Below, one piece after another: positions 24,228 to 32,585 of a stretch of DNA of 39,698 nucleotides. The stretch is from Deltaproteobacteria bacterium (GTDB lineage: Bacteria; Desulfobacterota; Desulfomonilia; UBA1062): contig DSBG01000104.1 of assembly GCA_011046135.1 (NCBI GenBank), forward strand, positions 1 through 39,698, written 5' to 3'. The position numbers and the translations under genes were made by a program. The first letter of the stretch is position 1, and every line of letters starts with the position of its first letter. A model generated the notes under the pieces. That model did not search any database and was not told the DNA's origin. It saw nothing but the letters and a program-made list of their open reading frames with translations.

Positions 24228-26474
24228 GTGAAGTGGAGATGGTTGAGTCCCAGATGCCTTGTTTCTGTCCTCGGTATCGCTGTCCTCGTGATCCTCTTCA
24301 TGGTAACCCTGGACGCCTATCGGCAGGTGAGAAAGATCGGGACAGGGTCCATCTGGAATATCCCCTCAAAGATCTACAGTATGCCCCTGGCGATCACTCC
24401 GGGCAGTGATCTTCTCCGCACAGGATTCGAACAGCGACTGCAGCGTCTCAGGTACCGCAGTGTCTCCGAGGTGCGATCTCCAGGGGAGTACGGCACGAAC
24501 GGGGATGCAATTGCCGTGTTCCTGCGAGGGTTTGACCACCCCGGCGGAAGGGCTGAACCGGCATTGAGAGAAATCCACACGGCCAGGGGGATCGTCGAAG
24601 AGATCAGGAACCCTCTGGACGGGAGTTTGCTCGAGAGCGTCGTTCTGGAGCCGGAGCTCCTTGCAGAGATTTTTGACGAGAGATTCGAAGACCGGGTGAT
24701 AATTTCCCTGGACGAGTGTCCGACGTCGCTCCTCGATGCCATCATCGTCACTGAAGACAGGAGATTCTACGATCACCGCGGCATCGATTTCAGATCGATC
24801 TTGCGGGCCTTTCTCATCAACCTTCGCCAGGGCCACGTCGTCGAGGGCGGCTCCACGATCACCCAGCAGCTCGTGAAAAATCTGTTCCTCACGACCGAAA
24901 AGAGCCTGCTGCGCAAGGCCAGGGAAAGCATGTTTGCCGTCCTCATGGAGATGGTCTACACGAAACAGGAAATCCTGACGCTGTATCTCAATGAAATCTA
25001 TATGGGGAGGCGGGGTCATGCGGGTATCCATGGGATCGGGAGGTCCTCGCGGCTCTTTTTCGACAAGGAGGTCCCGGATCTTGACCTTGCAGAGGCGGCA
25101 CTCCTTGCCGGGATCATACGGGCACCGAACCGCTATTCTCCCTACACGAGTCCTCACCGGGCGATGATGCGGAGAAATACCGTTCTCGAACTCATGTTCC
25201 GCGAGGGATACATCACCTCGAGCGAGTTTGCGCAGGCTCAGCTTCTCCCCATCGAGGTCGTCGAACTGGAACCCCTCTACCGGCAGGCACCCTATTTCAT
25301 CGATCATGTCATGGCTTCACTCGGCGATGAGTTCCCTGCCGAACTTCTCTCGAGGGGAGGGTACAGGATTTTCACGACGCTCGATGCACACATGCAGCAC
25401 ACCTGTGAGGGCGTCCTGCAGCACGTCCTGAGCTCGTTGCCGCACCACATCGATGGAGCGGTGGTTGTTCTCGACCCCGAAACCGGGGGGATTCGAGCCC
25501 TTGTGGGGGGAAAGAATTATGCGAAGTCACAGTTCAACAGGGCAACGCAGATTCAGCGTCACATCGGGTCTCTCATCAAGCCGGTGATCTACTATACCGC
25601 CCTGCGCAGAGGCTCTACCCTGTCCCGCCTCGTCGATGACAGCCCGCTGTCCGTGAAGCTCGATGATGGCTCATACTGGAGGCCCGTCAACTATGACGGC
25701 AGCTCCCATGGCAGGGTCATACTCTTCGAGGCGCTGGTCAAATCGTACAACATCGCCACCGTCAGGCTCGGACTCGAGGTGGGACTGGACAATGTGATTA
25801 CTGAGATTCAGGGCATCCTCCCGGAGTGTTCCCCCGCCCCTCACCCTTCGATCCTGCTCGGTGCCGTTTCCTGCTCTCCGCTGGACATGGCACGCCTCTA
25901 CAGTACCTTTGCCAACGGAGGGTTCAGGACAGAGTCCAGTGGGGTCCTCGCCGTCACCAATGAACACGGGACCATTCTCGCATCGCAGGCATCTCCTAAA
26001 CGGCAGCGGGTTCTCGATCCCGTCACCCTCTACCTTGTCAACACGGCGCTGCAGGAGGTCGTGATTTCGGGCACGGCGAAAGACGCCCGCATGTACGGTA
26101 TGCCGGAGGGGATCTGCGGAAAGACCGGAACCACCAATGACAAGAGGGATTCCTGGTTTGCGGGATTCAGCCCGGGAATGACCGTTGTGGTGTGGCTCGG
26201 TGACGATTTGTTTCAACCCATCGGATACAGTGGTGCGACAGGGGCCATGCCCGTTGCTTCCATGATTCTTCACCAGCTTGCTCACCCGTTCTCTCGTGAA
26301 GCCCCCAAGGAGCTTGTGCTGTGCAGGATCGATCCCGCGAACGGGAAGCGCGCTGGCCTCTGGACAAAGCACACCGTCGAACTCCCCTTCATCAGGGGGA
26401 CTGAACCCCTCGAGGTGTCTGAAGAGGGTGCACCTGCACTGCTGAGATTTTTTAAATCTATCCTGAAGAAATAA
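24228..26474 (+). CDS. mrcB: Class A penicillin-binding protein, PBP1b type
   Basis: A 748-residue bifunctional peptidoglycan synthase. Residues 10-30 are the membrane anchor. A UB2H-like domain follows (about 43-110, IPSKIYSMPLAITPG, FEQRLQRLRYR), which marks PBP1b rather than PBP1a and is a partner-binding site in E. coli. The glycosyltransferase domain has EDRRFYDHRGIDF with catalytic Glu176, GGSTITQQLVKNLF (208-220), RKARE and KQEILTLYLNEIYMG. The transpeptidase domain has the SxxK serine at 448 (GSLIK), SYN at 506-508 and KTG at 632-634. All catalytic motifs are intact. The start is a GTG; the next in-frame ATG would remove the membrane anchor. Confidence 0.94.
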   Translation: MKWRWLSPRCLVSVLGIAVLVILFMVTLDAYRQVRKIGTGSIWNIPSKIYSMPLAITPGSDLLRTGFEQRLQRLRYRSVSEVRSPGEYGTNGDAIAVFLRGFDHPGGRAEPALREIHTARGIVEEIRNPLDGSLLESVVLEPELLAEIFDERFEDRVIISLDECPTSLLDAIIVTEDRRFYDHRGIDFRSILRAFLINLRQGHVVEGGSTITQQLVKNLFLTTEKSLLRKARESMFAVLMEMVYTKQEILTLYLNEIYMGRRGHAGIHGIGRSSRLFFDKEVPDLDLAEAALLAGIIRAPNRYSPYTSPHRAMMRRNTVLELMFREGYITSSEFAQAQLLPIEVVELEPLYRQAPYFIDHVMASLGDEFPAELLSRGGYRIFTTLDAHMQHTCEGVLQHVLSSLPHHIDGAVVVLDPETGGIRALVGGKNYAKSQFNRATQIQRHIGSLIKPVIYYTALRRGSTLSRLVDDSPLSVKLDDGSYWRPVNYDGSSHGRVILFEALVKSYNIATVRLGLEVGLDNVITEIQGILPECSPAPHPSILLGAVSCSPLDMARLYSTFANGGFRTESSGVLAVTNEHGTILASQASPKRQRVLDPVTLYLVNTALQEVVISGTAKDARMYGMPEGICGKTGTTNDKRDSWFAGFSPGMTVVVWLGDDLFQPIGYSGATGAMPVASMILHQLAHPFSREAPKELVLCRIDPANGKRAGLWTKHTVELPFIRGTEPLEVSEEGAPALLRFFKSILKK

Positions 26475-26588
26475 GGAATAACCCCGCGCCAGGCCTTGCA
26501 GAGCCACAGCTCCAGCGAACCCATCATTTCTGAAGGGGAAGTGAAAACACCTTGCGCTCACCCAGGGGCATGGGTATGCTAGGTGCCC

Positions 26589-26849
26589 ATGGATTTCAGG
26601 GATACGCAGTGCACCTGGTGCGGACTCAGGAAACAACCCCTGGAAGACTGCAGGGGGTGCCCCAAGTACGAGAAGTATGTTCTCAAAAAGGACATCGTGT
26701 TGAATTCTGAGGCATTCTGTTCCATCTGCATCCATGAGAATGATCCGGAGCTCGCTGTCTACTGTTCGAGGAACAGATACTACCAGCAGGATGGAGACGA
26801 GCCGTTCGACTGCTACAGGTTCTGCCCTCTCTTTGGTCGAGGCCGATGA
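26589..26849 (+). CDS. Small cysteine-rich protein of unknown function
   Basis: An 86-residue protein with nine cysteines, six of them in CxxC pairs: CTWC, CRGC and CSIC, then single Cys in VYC, DC and FC-P. The spacing suggests binding of zinc or an iron-sulfur cluster. There is no signal peptide or membrane helix, and I do not recognise the family. The start is uncertain: the ATG at 26589 and a GTG two codons earlier (26583) both lack a clear ribosome binding site. It lies between the PBP gene (about 115 bases before) and the acyl-CoA-synthetase gene (about 330 bases after). The even Cys pattern and good codon use favour a real gene. Confidence 0.55.
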   Translation: MDFRDTQCTWCGLRKQPLEDCRGCPKYEKYVLKKDIVLNSEAFCSICIHENDPELAVYCSRNRYYQQDGDEPFDCYRFCPLFGRGR

Positions 26850-27176
26850 GAACCCGTCGCCACACCGAGGAATTCCCTTCGGAGCGGTCCCGCATCACTC
26901 ATGGTCACAGCGCTGCCGTGCTGCATTGTCCCATTGACAGGCCTGATGTCTTTTCGCTATCCAGAGCCATGGATGATCTCCGGCTGCTTCAGGACACAAG
27001 CCTCCCAGAGAGGCACGGTGCGAGGTTCCCCATGCGTTTGAGCATGGGGCCGGGATTGTTACAGAGGTGATGAAGAGAGCGCTGCCCGATGGAGAGGTGA
27101 GGGTGCCTCGAGCATCAGCGACATCACCCGGCGGGTGCTGTCGGTGTTCAGATCCTACAATGAATGAGGAGGTTTC
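26850..27176 (+). other. 327-base stretch without a supported gene; possible decayed coding sequence
   Basis: Two pieces near the right end look protein-like in different frames: GIVTEVMKRALPDGE (from about 27052) and GASSISDITRRVLSVFRSYNE, which ends at a TGA at about 27167. One frameshift would join them into the C-terminus of a protein I cannot name. The last bases hold an excellent AGGAGG ribosome binding site for the next gene. Confidence 0.3.
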
Positions 27177-28658
27177 ATGAATATCTACTCCTGGCTTGCC
27201 GTGCACGCAACATCCCGGCCTCAGAAGACATGTATCCGCACCAGGGATACAGAGATGACCTTTTCCGAGCTCTACACCCTCACGTGTGCCCTCGGTGCCT
27301 CGCTGAAAAAATCGGGAATCAGGAAGGGAGACCATGTTACCATGGTCCTGCCCAACATCCCCGAATTCATCGTCGTATACATGGCGGTCGTGGGTCTCGG
27401 CGCCGTTGTGATTCCCGTGAATCCGGCCTTCACCTCCCGGGAGCTGAAGTACATCCTCTCGGATTCAAATTCCCGGGCCATCATTCTCGAACACGCCAAC
27501 CTGGGGACCTACACGGCCATTCAACAGGAGTGCAGCCAGGATATCGTCATCACCACAGGGCAGGGGGGGAACTTTTCAGAGTATGTCCGTGATCGGGGAG
27601 CCCCGATCCTCGAAGACATGGATCCCCACGACGTGGCTGCCATGATCTATTCATCGGGGCTCACGGGGGAACCCATGGGCGCCATGCTTACCCAGGCCAA
27701 CCTCGACCACAACTCGGATCTCATGAGAGTGTGCATGGGTGCGGATGATACAGACACCACGCTCACCCTTATCCCCTGCTTCCATTCCTTCTCAGCAAGC
27801 GTGAACATGCTCTCCATGCTCCGCTACGGAGGGAGCATCTACCTCATGAAAAAGCTCGACTTCAAGGAGATGCACCACGCCCTCACATCAGTTGGAATCA
27901 CGGCGATCTGTGCCGTCCCCACGCTCTTTTTCGGCCTGGTAAGCCATCCCGATCTCCAGGGTATCGATTACTCCGGCGTCAGGACGCTGATTGCGGGGGG
28001 ATCCGCTCTATCGCTGGATATCTATGAGTCGTTCAGGGAGCGGTTCCAGCGAAACATCAGGCAGGGATACGGAATTACCGAAGCCTCACCGGTGTGCAGC
28101 TGTAACTACCGGCCCTTTCCCATCAAGCCGGACTCAATCGGGATGACGGTGCCGGGTGTTCAGGCAAAGGTGGTTGATGATCAGGGTGCAGAGCTGAAGC
28201 CAGGGGATCATGGCGAGATTCTCTTCAAGGGCCCCAATATCATGAAGGGGTACTACAGGCGCGAGAAAGAAACCAATGAGGTCATCTCGGACGGGTGGCT
28301 CTCCACCGGAGATCTGGGATTCATGGATGAGGATGGCTACATCTACATCACCGGCTACAAAAAGGACATGGTGATCACCTCGGGATTCAACGTCTACTGC
28401 CGGGAAGTCCAAAACGTCCTGAACTCGCTGCCGGGGGTCAGGGATTCTGCCATCACCGGGGAGCCTGATCTCATGCGAGGCGCGATCATCAAGGCGTTCA
28501 TCGTCTGTGACGACCCCAGTGTCAGTGAGAGTGCCATCAAACACGCTGCCCGGAAACTCCTGGCCTCCTACAAGACCCCGAGGAAGGTGATCTTTGTCAG
28601 GGAAATCCCCCGGGACGAACAGGGAAAAGTGCTTTTTGACCACATGGAACCCCTCTGA
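27177..28658 (+). CDS. Acyl-CoA synthetase-like protein (AMP-binding, ANL superfamily)
   Basis: A 493-residue adenylate-forming enzyme that should activate a carboxylic acid to its CoA thioester with ATP. It starts after a strong AGGAGG. The phosphate-binding loop is SSGLTGEPMGAML at 159-171; most members have SSGTTGxPKG, and the loop lysine is Met167 here. The other motifs are normal: GYGITEASP, STGDLGFMDEDGYIYITGYKKDMVITSGFNVY, and the catalytic lysine Lys484 in DEQGKVLF. The substrate is unknown; long-chain and aromatic acids are both possible. The TGA overlaps the ATG of the radical SAM gene by one base (TGATG), so the two are translated together. Confidence 0.87.
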   Translation: MNIYSWLAVHATSRPQKTCIRTRDTEMTFSELYTLTCALGASLKKSGIRKGDHVTMVLPNIPEFIVVYMAVVGLGAVVIPVNPAFTSRELKYILSDSNSRAIILEHANLGTYTAIQQECSQDIVITTGQGGNFSEYVRDRGAPILEDMDPHDVAAMIYSSGLTGEPMGAMLTQANLDHNSDLMRVCMGADDTDTTLTLIPCFHSFSASVNMLSMLRYGGSIYLMKKLDFKEMHHALTSVGITAICAVPTLFFGLVSHPDLQGIDYSGVRTLIAGGSALSLDIYESFRERFQRNIRQGYGITEASPVCSCNYRPFPIKPDSIGMTVPGVQAKVVDDQGAELKPGDHGEILFKGPNIMKGYYRREKETNEVISDGWLSTGDLGFMDEDGYIYITGYKKDMVITSGFNVYCREVQNVLNSLPGVRDSAITGEPDLMRGAIIKAFIVCDDPSVSESAIKHAARKLLASYKTPRKVIFVREIPRDEQGKVLFDHMEPL

Positions 28659-29560
28659 TGGTTCTGTGTGAACTCTGTCCCAGGCAGTGCCGCGTTGACA
28701 GGACCGTGCGTACCGGCGGGTGCGGGATGGATGCTCACCTGAAGGTTGCCTCCATCGTTATCCACAGGGGTGAGGAGCCGCCACTGGTAACGGGTGCGGG
28801 ATCAGGTGCCGTGTTTTTTTCCGGGTGTCCTCTTGCGTGCTCTTTCTGTCAGAACAAGCAGATTTCACACTACGGCCTCGGAAGACAGGTTTCTCCCCTT
28901 GAGCTCGCCTGTTCCCTGGTTGAGCTCCAGGAATCTGGGTGCAGCAACATCAACCTGGTGAGCCCCACACACGTTACCCCGGAGATACTGGAGGCCCTCG
29001 ATGAAGCCCGGAACAGGGGTCTGACACTTCCGGTGATACTCAACTCGAGCGGGTACGAACGACCGGAGATCCTCTCGAGATGGAAGGATCATGCCCGGAT
29101 CTACCTCATGGATGTGAAGTACGGGGACAATCAGACGGGACGCGTCTTGAGCAGGGTGGATGACTACTGGGATCGTGTACGCGAGGCGATCGCCTTTTTG
29201 TGGGAGACCGTCGGTCCTCTCCGGATGGATGCTCAGGGGAGTGCCATCAGTGGTCTGATCGTGAGGCACCTGGTTCTTCCCGGGATGCGATCGAATCCCT
29301 TCGCTGTCCTCGAATTTCTCTCCGAGATCTCGGCAGATATCGCGCTGAGCATCATGTCGCAGTACACCCCTGATTTCTATACGGGAGATCTCCCGGAGAT
29401 GAAGAGGTGCATCTCTCCGGAGGAATACCGGGTGGTCCTGGACAGGGCCGATGAGCTCGGGTTTGAAACGATCTTTCTGCAGGACATGGGAGCTCCGTCT
29501 TTCTACACCCCTGATTTTACGGCACCCAAACCCTTTGGAGACTGCATGAGGCTTCTGTGA
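28658..29560 (+). CDS. Radical SAM protein, pyruvate-formate-lyase-activase-like (PflX type)
   Basis: A 300-residue radical SAM protein. The cluster motif is CPLACSFC (Cys57, Cys61, Cys64), the CxxxCxxC that binds the catalytic [4Fe-4S] cluster and SAM. Ahead of it, CELCPRQCRVDR and GGC supply four more cysteines (4, 7, 11, 22), typical of the PflX-like group rather than of PflA itself. The SAM-binding region and the MDVKYGD strand follow. No glycyl-radical enzyme is encoded in the window, so the target is unknown. The start overlaps the acyl-CoA-synthetase stop by one base, which suggests a shared role. The gene faces the flagellar cluster, about 85 bases from the end of motE. Confidence 0.88.
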   Translation: MVLCELCPRQCRVDRTVRTGGCGMDAHLKVASIVIHRGEEPPLVTGAGSGAVFFSGCPLACSFCQNKQISHYGLGRQVSPLELACSLVELQESGCSNINLVSPTHVTPEILEALDEARNRGLTLPVILNSSGYERPEILSRWKDHARIYLMDVKYGDNQTGRVLSRVDDYWDRVREAIAFLWETVGPLRMDAQGSAISGLIVRHLVLPGMRSNPFAVLEFLSEISADIALSIMSQYTPDFYTGDLPEMKRCISPEEYRVVLDRADELGFETIFLQDMGAPSFYTPDFTAPKPFGDCMRLL

Positions 29561-29581
29561 ATGTCTGCGAAAGATCTCTGC

Positions 29582-29606
29582 CCCCGGGAAAGCCCTTTTC
29601 ACGGGG
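29582..29606. terminator. Stem-loop between convergent genes, possible terminator without T-tract
   Basis: CCCCG at 29582-29586 and CGGGG at 29602-29606 enclose a second pairing GAAA/TTTC, giving a hairpin of about nine pairs with one mismatch. It lies between the ends of the radical SAM and motE genes. No run of Ts follows on either strand, so termination is uncertain. Confidence 0.3.
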
Positions 29607-29646
29607 AGACGGGGAACGTGCACCAGAGAACGGATCTGGGCAACGG

Positions 29647-30168
29647 CTATTCAGGGGCCGAAGATCCTCCCGCACCGTAGCTGATGAGCTTGCCGGTAAT
29701 GGATGCAGCCTTCTTTGTGTCCATGTACGCGAGAATGCCTCCAGCGATCTCACCCTTCATGCTGAGGAACACTTCCACCGCGATGTCCTTGTCGAGGTTG
29801 TTCATGAGACTTGCAGCTGCCTGTGGTTTCATGGATGAATAAATCTTTACCAGGTGCCGGATCCTCTCGTCGGTGATCTGACGATACGTCTGCACTTCGG
29901 CTCGCACAGAAGCCTCGAGTTCGTGGAGCGCCCTGATCTTTGTTTCCAGCTGGGCCTCGAGATCCCTCAACTGTATTTCCCTGAGCTCGAGTTCCCTCTC
30001 CCGGGCCTGGATGAGCTCCAGCTGATCCTTGGGTCTTACGGGAGGCTGTTCCTGGACAAGCTGCGGCTCCTGGATGTCTGCTGCAATCAGGTTTGGCTCC
30101 AGATCGAGGTGTACCCCGAGAAACACGAGATTTACCGCAAGTACGATGAGCAGGGCCTTCATCTTCAT
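29647..30168 (-). CDS. motE: MotE-like flagellar protein (MgtE N-domain-like)
   Basis: A 173-residue protein. Residues 4-20 are a membrane anchor or signal segment. Residues 45-105 are a coiled coil (LELIQARERELELREIQLRDLEAQLE). The C-terminal part (about 105-165) has the fold-pattern of the MgtE N-domain: LVKIYSSMKPQAAASLMNNL, AVEVFLSMKGEIAGGILAYM. This layout matches MotE, described as a periplasmic chaperone of the motor protein MotC in alphaproteobacteria and found in many flagellar operons under the name MgtE-like. The start overlaps the fliJ stop by one base. It is the last gene of the flagellar run here. Confidence 0.8.
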   Translation of the reverse strand: MKMKALLIVLAVNLVFLGVHLDLEPNLIAADIQEPQLVQEQPPVRPKDQLELIQARERELELREIQLRDLEAQLETKIRALHELEASVRAEVQTYRQITDERIRHLVKIYSSMKPQAAASLMNNLDKDIAVEVFLSMKGEIAGGILAYMDTKKAASITGKLISYGAGGSSAPE

Positions 30169-30605
30169 CAGTGACCTCCATGCCGCATGATTGCCATTTC
30201 ATCGATGAACCGCATCTCTTTTTTGTTCATGTCCTTATGGTATCTTCCCTGGTGTATCTCCCTGAGCCGCTCGATCGCCTTTGACTCCTTCTTTGCCGTG
30301 AGCATTGTTTCCCGTTCGCTGTTCAGCTGCTTCCGGGCGGATTCGAGGTAGCCGTTGAGCTTGACGACGTCGCTGTCGAGGTGGCTCAGGTAGGTAACGT
30401 ACTGCCTCGCTTCATGGGATCCGATTCCCCTTCTCATTTTTGCCATGAGTTCCCTCCGGATCTCGTCCCTGGCCTGAGTTTTCTGCTGCAGCATGTTCGC
30501 CAGGGAAAGGTAGTGGTGTTGCGCCTTGGAGAACGCCTGGAGGGCCAGGTCCTCCCTGATCTTCCGAACCTTGAGTACGGTTTCGAATCTGAATGTGAAT
30601 GCCAT
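30168..30605 (-). CDS. fliJ: Flagellar export protein FliJ
   Basis: A 145-residue, almost entirely helical coiled-coil protein that starts AFTFRFETVLKVRKIREDLALQAFSKA, the usual FliJ opening. FliJ links the FliI ATPase ring to the export gate FlhA. Sequence conservation is low in this family, so the call rests on size, coiled coil and position: it starts at the fliI stop (one-base overlap) and is followed by motE with a one-base overlap. Confidence 0.87.
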   Translation of the reverse strand: MAFTFRFETVLKVRKIREDLALQAFSKAQHHYLSLANMLQQKTQARDEIRRELMAKMRRGIGSHEARQYVTYLSHLDSDVVKLNGYLESARKQLNSERETMLTAKKESKAIERLREIHQGRYHKDMNKKEMRFIDEMAIMRHGGH

Positions 30606-31936
30606 TACCGTTCCTCTTGTGGTGCCTCGGAGATGATCGAGGCCATGAGTCTGCGCGCCTCGTCAAGACTGCTGCTCACGGAAATCTCCTGTCGCAGAAA
30701 GCCATTGATGGCATCGATGTATTCGATGGCGGCGTCGATATCAGGGTTATTTCCCTTTGTGTAGGCACCGATATTGATGAGGTCCTGCGCCTCCTCATAT
30801 ACCGCTGCAATGGACTGGATCTTCCGGGCGATCTGCAGGTGCTCCGCATCCACGATATCACTCATGACCCTGCTCACGCTCCTGAGGATGTCGATTGCAG
30901 GGTAGTGGTTGCGGGAAGCGAGTTCCCGAGACAGAACAATGTGACCATCGACCACGGAGCGTACCGTATCTGTGACCGGCTCGGTGAAGTCATCGCCTTC
31001 AACCAGAACGGTATACAAACCGGTAATGCTCCCCCGTGCAGCGGTATTCCCGACGCGTTCCAGGAGTTTAGGCATCTTTGCAAAACAGGAGGGGGTGTAC
31101 CCCTTGGTGGTGGGGGGTTCACCTATGGCGAGGCCGATTTCCCTCATGGACATGGCAAAACGGGTAATGGAATCCATCATGAAGAGTACATCCAATCCCT
31201 GATCACGAAAAAACTCTGCGATAGTCGTGGCAAGGTAGGCCCCCCTGAGACGGATCAGTGCCGGTTGATCCGAGATAGCCGCAACAACTACCGAATTTTT
31301 CAGACCTTCTTCCCCGAGATCTTTGTCCAGGAACTCCTTTACCTCTCTGCCCCGTTCACCAACAAGGGCGATGACATTCACGTCGGCCTTTGTATGGCGC
31401 GCTATCATGCCGAGCAGGACGCTTTTCCCCACACCCGAGCCTGCCATGATCGCCATCCTCTGGCCCTTGCCCACCGTGAGGATCCCGTTGATGGCCTTGA
31501 TGCCGAGGTCCAGCGGTTCCGTGATACGCCTTTTGGTTAGGGGATTCGAGGGATTCCCGTACAGGGGGAGTTCCTCCCTGAGTGCCAGGGTTCCCTTGCC
31601 ATCCAGGGGATTTCCCATTCCGTCGATGACCCGTCCCAGCAGTTCGTGCCCCACCTTGACGCACGGGTTGGATTTTCTCGCAACGATCATGCTTCCAGGG
31701 CCGATCCCGCTGAGTTCTCCCAGGGGCATGAGAAGGACGCGTTTGTCTTTGAATCCAACGACCTCGGCCATGATGGAGTGATTCATGCCCTTGGAATAGA
31801 TCTCGCACATGCCACCCATGGCACTTCCCGGACCGTGTCCCTCGATGACCAGGCCCACGATATTGGTGACCTTCCCTCGAACCTGGATGGTCTCTGTCTC
31901 TTCGACGAACTGAATGAAGTTCTTCGGATCAGCCAT
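30605..31936 (-). CDS. fliI: Flagellum-specific ATPase FliI
   Basis: A 443-residue F1-beta-like ATPase of the flagellar type III export apparatus, at the cytoplasmic base of the flagellum. The Walker A motif is GSGVGKS at 166-172, preceded by the typical GIKAINGILTVGKGQRMAI. Walker B (LDVLFMMDSITRFAMSMREI) and the FliI segment GEPPTTKGYTPSCFAKMPKLLERVG follow. The length is normal. The start overlaps the end of fliH by eight bases, and the stop overlaps fliJ. Confidence 0.96.
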   Translation of the reverse strand: MADPKNFIQFVEETETIQVRGKVTNIVGLVIEGHGPGSAMGGMCEIYSKGMNHSIMAEVVGFKDKRVLLMPLGELSGIGPGSMIVARKSNPCVKVGHELLGRVIDGMGNPLDGKGTLALREELPLYGNPSNPLTKRRITEPLDLGIKAINGILTVGKGQRMAIMAGSGVGKSVLLGMIARHTKADVNVIALVGERGREVKEFLDKDLGEEGLKNSVVVAAISDQPALIRLRGAYLATTIAEFFRDQGLDVLFMMDSITRFAMSMREIGLAIGEPPTTKGYTPSCFAKMPKLLERVGNTAARGSITGLYTVLVEGDDFTEPVTDTVRSVVDGHIVLSRELASRNHYPAIDILRSVSRVMSDIVDAEHLQIARKIQSIAAVYEEAQDLINIGAYTKGNNPDIDAAIEYIDAINGFLRQEISVSSSLDEARRLMASIISEAPQEER

Positions 31937-32585
31937 TGTTCAACACGATGTCCTGCAGATGCTCGATCTGAGATCTGATGCTGGCATCGATCTCCCCGAA
32001 CTCTGTCTCGATGATGACCCCTCCGCGCTCGATGGAGAGGTCCTCGACGAAGGTTACGCTGTTTTCCCTGCTCAGCGAGAGGGAGATAATCTTTTCGATT
32101 TCGCGAATGTATTCAAAATCAGAAGGGTGGAGCCTCACCCTGATCTCGTCGGTCTCCATGAGGTGAGAACACGCAGCCCGAACCGTGTCCAGGACGATAT
32201 CGGGATGTATCTGGATCGAGCGGTGCACAATTTTTTCGGCGATCAGGACCACGAGCTGGAGGAGCTGTTTCTGGTTCTGATCGAGGATATCCCCTCGCAT
32301 ACGGGCCAACTCATCTATGGCACTGCGGAAGGTGTCGAAGAGTGGCCCGAGCCGTTTGATTGCCATCTTCTGACCCTGGGCCTGCCCTTGCTCGAGGCCC
32401 TGGTTGTAGGCCTGCATCTCGATGGACTCCTTTTCCGAGCGGGCCTTTTTCAGGATTTCTTCGGCCTGTTTGAGGGACTCCTCCAGTTCGTTGCGCTTTC
32501 CTGTGCACGTCACTTCCCTGATGCAGTATGGGGTGACATGACCCTGGCGGGACTCGGTGTCCACGAGTATTCTAGATGAGGACAT
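31929..32585 (-). CDS. fliH: Flagellar assembly protein FliH
   Basis: A 218-residue regulator of FliI. I chose the ATG at 32583-32585 (MSSSRILVDTES), which overlaps the fliG end by 14 bases; the frame is open to 32675, but that region is inside fliG. Residues 30-75 are a charged helix with a QG-repeat (NQGLEQGQAQGQ), the glycine-repeat helix of FliH. The C-terminal domain (about 95-215) contains VVLIAEKIVHRSI and RVRLHPSDFEYI, similar to V-ATPase E subunits. It precedes fliI with an eight-base overlap. Confidence 0.88.
   Translation of the reverse strand: MSSSRILVDTESRQGHVTPYCIREVTCTGKRNELEESLKQAEEILKKARSEKESIEMQAYNQGLEQGQAQGQKMAIKRLGPLFDTFRSAIDELARMRGDILDQNQKQLLQLVVLIAEKIVHRSIQIHPDIVLDTVRAACSHLMETDEIRVRLHPSDFEYIREIEKIISLSLSRENSVTFVEDLSIERGGVIIETEFGEIDASIRSQIEHLQDIVLNNG

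Noticed and set aside
23065-26735. Long minus-strand open frames opposite the cyclase, PilZ and PBP genes (up to about 350 codons)
   Set aside because: They lie antisense to genes with clear motifs, have no recognisable domains, and are expected in GC-rich coding DNA.
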